From Enoplosus armatus (lineage: Eukaryota > Chordata > Actinopteri > Centrarchiformes > Enoplosidae): DNA of 64,000 bases. Numbering within the stretch: position 1 is the first letter of the stretch; every line of letters starts with the position of its first letter. The translations under genes and the position numbers were made by a program. The stretch is from NCBI RefSeq assembly GCF_043641665.1, contig NC_092192.1, positions 22,302,978 to 22,366,977 on the forward strand, written 5' to 3'. The notes beneath the pieces were generated by a model. The model was not told the origin of the DNA. It made no database searches and saw only the letters and a program-made list of their open reading frames with translations. Shown here piece after piece: positions 61,637 to 64,000 of the stretch.

Positions 61637-61713
61637 CACACACACACACACACACACACCTGTACAACCCCACACACACACACCTGTACAACCCCACACA
61701 CACACACACACAA
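61637..61713. repeat. Compound (CA)n minisatellite with CTGTACAACCC units
   Basis: (CA)n interrupted twice by the 11-mer CTGTACAACCC, then (CAAA)n. Confidence 0.95.
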
Positions 61714-61898
61714 ACAAACAAGGAGTACTGTTCAGAGAGGCAGCAGCCCTCACGGGTGCAGCTAACTATTAAAATACAAACAGTCCTTCTGCCCTCACAG
61801 TGTGCTGTAGACGGAGCCAAGGTATCCGACCCTCTCACTGCACCACTGCGCCTACTCGGTGGAGTTTTTCTTGTAAACAAAACCACATCGCGTGTGTA

Positions 61899-61917
61899 CC
61901 CCCCCCCCCCCCCCCCC
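61899..61917. repeat. C19 homopolymer
   Basis: Uninterrupted C run in intron 9. Confidence 0.96.
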
Positions 61918-63013
61918 GAGGAAGTCCAATGAATTACATTCGCAGAGCCTTTATTTGCGAATGTTTGTGCGTTGTTCGCGTCTGGGCTGCCTGGTGCATT
62001 CAGGCCACCGGTGGTTGATATGCGCGGCTGCACCGGTTGCACAGACATCCGCAATCACACACTTGAACGGAACTTGCGAGAGCTGGTCAACAACAAAAAG
62101 GGCCCACCCATTAAAAACATGGCTCTGCACCACCAGTGGTCGGAAATGAAAGTAGTAAATTTGAACCCTAAGCAGTTAAAAGTGGAGTTTTATAGTAGAC
62201 AAACAGTTTCTCACCAAAAGACCTTACGTGCATGTTTGAGGCCTGCCGAACACGTTTTTTTTTTTTTGGAATATTTTTTGAAATCTTTTTTCGGGGTAAT
62301 GGCGAGAAGATGAAATACAATTCACTTAGGAGCCCATTTGAAGTAACAGATGGCGGCTTGAAGGCTTATTACACACCAAAGCGCCGCACCGTGTTTGCGA
62401 TGACCACGAGATAAGCTGTGCAAAGTAGCCTATCAGGGTCTCTGCACGCATTTGATTGGCTAATAAAGCGCCTCGATGACATTGCATTGCGGCTATTCTT
62501 TCTTTTTTCCTCTTGGGAAAAAAAAGAGAAACAAAGAAAGACAACAAAAAAAAAAAAAAAAAAAAAAAGAGGGACCTGGAGCAATGAAGCTGAAGCATCA
62601 GAGACATGCTCCCGAGAGTTGCTGCTCCCTCAAGTGTCACATTGAGAGACCCCCCCCCCCCCCCCAACATCTCCCTCTGTTGTAAGCACTTTCACAGCCC
62701 GTCTAGCTTTTGGCTTGCCTTCCCCACCCAAAAAAGTAATAGCCAGCATTCACATGTGCACACACAGAGGCACATTTATCACACACCTTAATTACATCTG
62801 CTCATAGCCTGCCCAGAATCCTAAGCAGCTGCTGAGTGTAGAGCCCGGCGCCGCAGAAATGTTTAGACCCCTAGCTGGCCATTAAAATTCTGTCCTTTGA
62901 TCCTTCCTTTAGCTCTCCTCCTCTGCCGTGCAGGAATCACACGAGGAACATAAAAGCCACCAACTTGACTTTAGCTCTGACTTCAAATAGGTCCACTGAG
63001 AATACATCATTTA

Positions 63014-63014
<1 letters not shown>

Positions 63015-63053
<39 letters not shown>
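63015..63053. repeat. (TG)n microsatellite
   Basis: About 19 units in intron 9. Confidence 0.97.
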
Positions 63054-63056
<3 letters not shown>

Positions 63057-63658
63057 TAACTGCAATTGACAAGCAGGAGCAGTTAATTAAAGCAGATGTT
63101 ATGTGAAGGTATGCTCGATCAGAATGCAAATATTCAGATGCAATTAGCAACAACTGATGCTTCTTTTTGCTATGAAAGAATAACGGCGAGCACGTTTACA
63201 TGAATGTGCCCAAATGATTGGCTGAAGGCTTTACGTAAAAAGAAATTTAAAGTTGCATCCAAACCGCACGAGACTAACATGTTCACCTTGGCGGGATTTG
63301 GTGCATTCTGTCCCTGATGTCCTTGATGCATGCTTAGTGTCCTTCTCAGATACTTCTGTGATGCCGTCCGTGACCTCAAAGATGTACTTTTTTATTTAAT
63401 TTTTTTTTTTTAAACAAATTGGCACAAACGGGAGCTACAAGCTGCCATGCACCGACACTAAGAACCGCCTTGCTTTGGTGTGAGAGAGTTGAAAGAGTAA
63501 ACCTGGCCGGCTTTGTGCGAGCAGCAGCTCTCTGTTCGTCTCCAGCCTCCCTCCGCTCAGTATTCTGCAAACATTCTGCTTTTGAGAGATATGACATTTA
63601 GTCTCAATCACTGGTAATGGGTACATTAACACAGCAGCACAGTCTCACGCTCTCAATC

Positions 63659-63676
63659 ACACACACACACACACAC
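63659..63676. repeat. (CA)n microsatellite before exon 10
   Basis: Nine units ending 33 nt upstream of the Ig5 exon. Confidence 0.96.
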
Positions 63677-63709
63677 ATAAACTAATGATACACATTTTAC
63701 TGTTGCCAG

Positions 63710-63791
63710 GAAACGGACTCTGGGGTTTACACCTGCCTGGCTTCCAGCTCCAGCGGAGAGACGAGTTGGAGCGGAGTGCTCACAGTTAAAG
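63710..63791 (+). CDS. robo3: robo3 exon 10: end of immunoglobulin domain 5
   Basis: Encodes residues 481-507 plus one base: ETDSGVYTC (C489), then LASSSSGETSWSGVLTVK, the standard SSGE(T/A)(S/T)WS ending of Robo Ig5. The acceptor is TTGCCAG and the donor is AAAG|GTAATT in phase 1. The next exon should begin the linker to the first fibronectin III repeat and is not in the window. Confidence 0.94.
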
Positions 63792-64000
63792 GTAATTTGC
63801 CTCGGCGTGATTAAAGTGCATGCAGAGTGAAGGCAGCTCGATGAAAGTGGCGGCGGATAACAACGCAAAGATGTTTCATCTAAAAGAAAAAAGAAAAAAT
63901 ATGCAGTGTCTAAAAACAGCCATCCCCGATTATCACTCTTCTATTTCCGCCCTTCTTATTAGTTCGGGTAACTTTGATCAAGTTTGACCGTTTTTTTTTT
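63792..64000 (+). other. robo3 intron 10, 5' end
   Basis: The first 209 nt of the intron after the Ig5 exon, ending in a T run at the window edge. No exon is seen. Confidence 0.85.

Larger units (their letters stand above)
58762..63709 (+). other. robo3 intron 9
   Basis: 4.9 kb. It holds a fish-type dispersed repeat (about 59855-60060), G20 at 60234, G29 at 61242-61270, a compound CA/TACAACCC minisatellite at about 61637-61713, C19 at 61899, poly-A near 62546, (TG)n at 63015 and a (CA)n tract ending 33 nt before exon 10. Segments at 61310-61510 and 62790-63000 are free of simple repeats and could be conserved non-coding sequence. Confidence 0.86.
10966..63791 (+). other. robo3 gene, 5' part: ten coding exons for signal peptide and Ig1-Ig5
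   Basis: The gene encodes a Roundabout axon-guidance receptor, a single-pass neuronal membrane protein of the Slit/Robo pathway acting in midline crossing. The ten exons join to 1522 coding bases (507 residues plus one base). All borders are GT-AG and the phases are compatible. Disulphide cysteine pairs are C53-C111 (Ig1), C155-C204 (Ig2), C247-C294 (Ig3), C336-C392 (Ig4) and C440-C489 (Ig5), each with the expected tryptophan after the first cysteine. The Robo hallmarks [31 protein letters not shown] and LRDDFRQ are present. Robo3 is favoured over robo1/2 by the PVNQVVLAD segment of Ig3, the EDEGTYTC / SVGKAEASG block, VHVPPQ at the Ig4 start and GRFSVS in Ig4. The three FN3 repeats, transmembrane helix and CC motifs are missing because the gene runs off the window. 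Family is near certain; the paralogue call is about 85 percent. Confidence 0.9.

Noticed and set aside
42917..63791. robo1 or robo2 as the identity of the gene
   Set aside because: Ig1 and Ig2 alone fit robo2 about as well. Ig3 (VNQVVLAD), the Ig3 end ([17 protein letters not shown]), VHVPPQ and Ig4 GRFSVS agree better with ROBO3. A phylogeny would settle it.

Overview
This is vertebrate nuclear DNA, most likely from a percomorph-like teleost. It carries one large gene in split form, with introns of 0.7 to 18.6 kb, very many (TG)n/(CA)n microsatellites, and decayed dispersed repeats of types common in fish genomes. No bacterial, viral or organellar gene organisation is visible. The window holds the 5' part of one plus-strand gene, which I identify as robo3, a roundabout-family axon-guidance receptor. 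Ten coding exons can be joined with consistent reading phase and GT-AG borders. They give 507 residues: a signal peptide followed by all five immunoglobulin domains. The fibronectin III repeats, transmembrane segment and cytoplasmic tail must lie beyond position 64000.

Layout: 1 to about 9880 is intergenic sequence with simple repeats, decayed dispersed repeats and one plausible conserved element. About 9880-10965 is a CpG-rich promoter and leader region with four short upstream ORFs; the stop codon of the last one overlaps the robo3 start codon. Exon 1 (10966-11029) encodes the signal peptide. Exon 2 (23944-24270) encodes Ig1 after a 12.9-kb intron that contains a hAT-like non-autonomous transposon. 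After an 18.6-kb intron come exons 3-4 (Ig2), 5-6 (Ig3), 7-8 (Ig4) and 9-10 (Ig5), clustered between 42917 and 63791.

The most interesting item is a candidate 12-nt microexon at 48490-48501, inside intron 6, between the Ig3 and Ig4 exons. It has a good acceptor, a near-perfect donor and neutral phase. YCAY clusters and a TGCATG motif lie around it, as expected for a neuronal NOVA/RBFOX-regulated microexon. It would insert Val-Gly-Pro-Ser in the Ig3-Ig4 linker and change the next Val to Met. A comparable microexon (e6b) is known in mammalian Robo1 and Robo2; I do not know of a description in robo3.

Other notable points are an Ig1 sequence that keeps the Slit-binding-type residues mammalian Robo3 has lost, a 0.9-kb pyrimidine minisatellite between the Ig2 and Ig3 exons, simple repeats lying within tens of bases of several splice sites, and an unusual density of long G or C homopolymers. 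No other protein-coding gene, tRNA, rRNA or CRISPR array could be supported.
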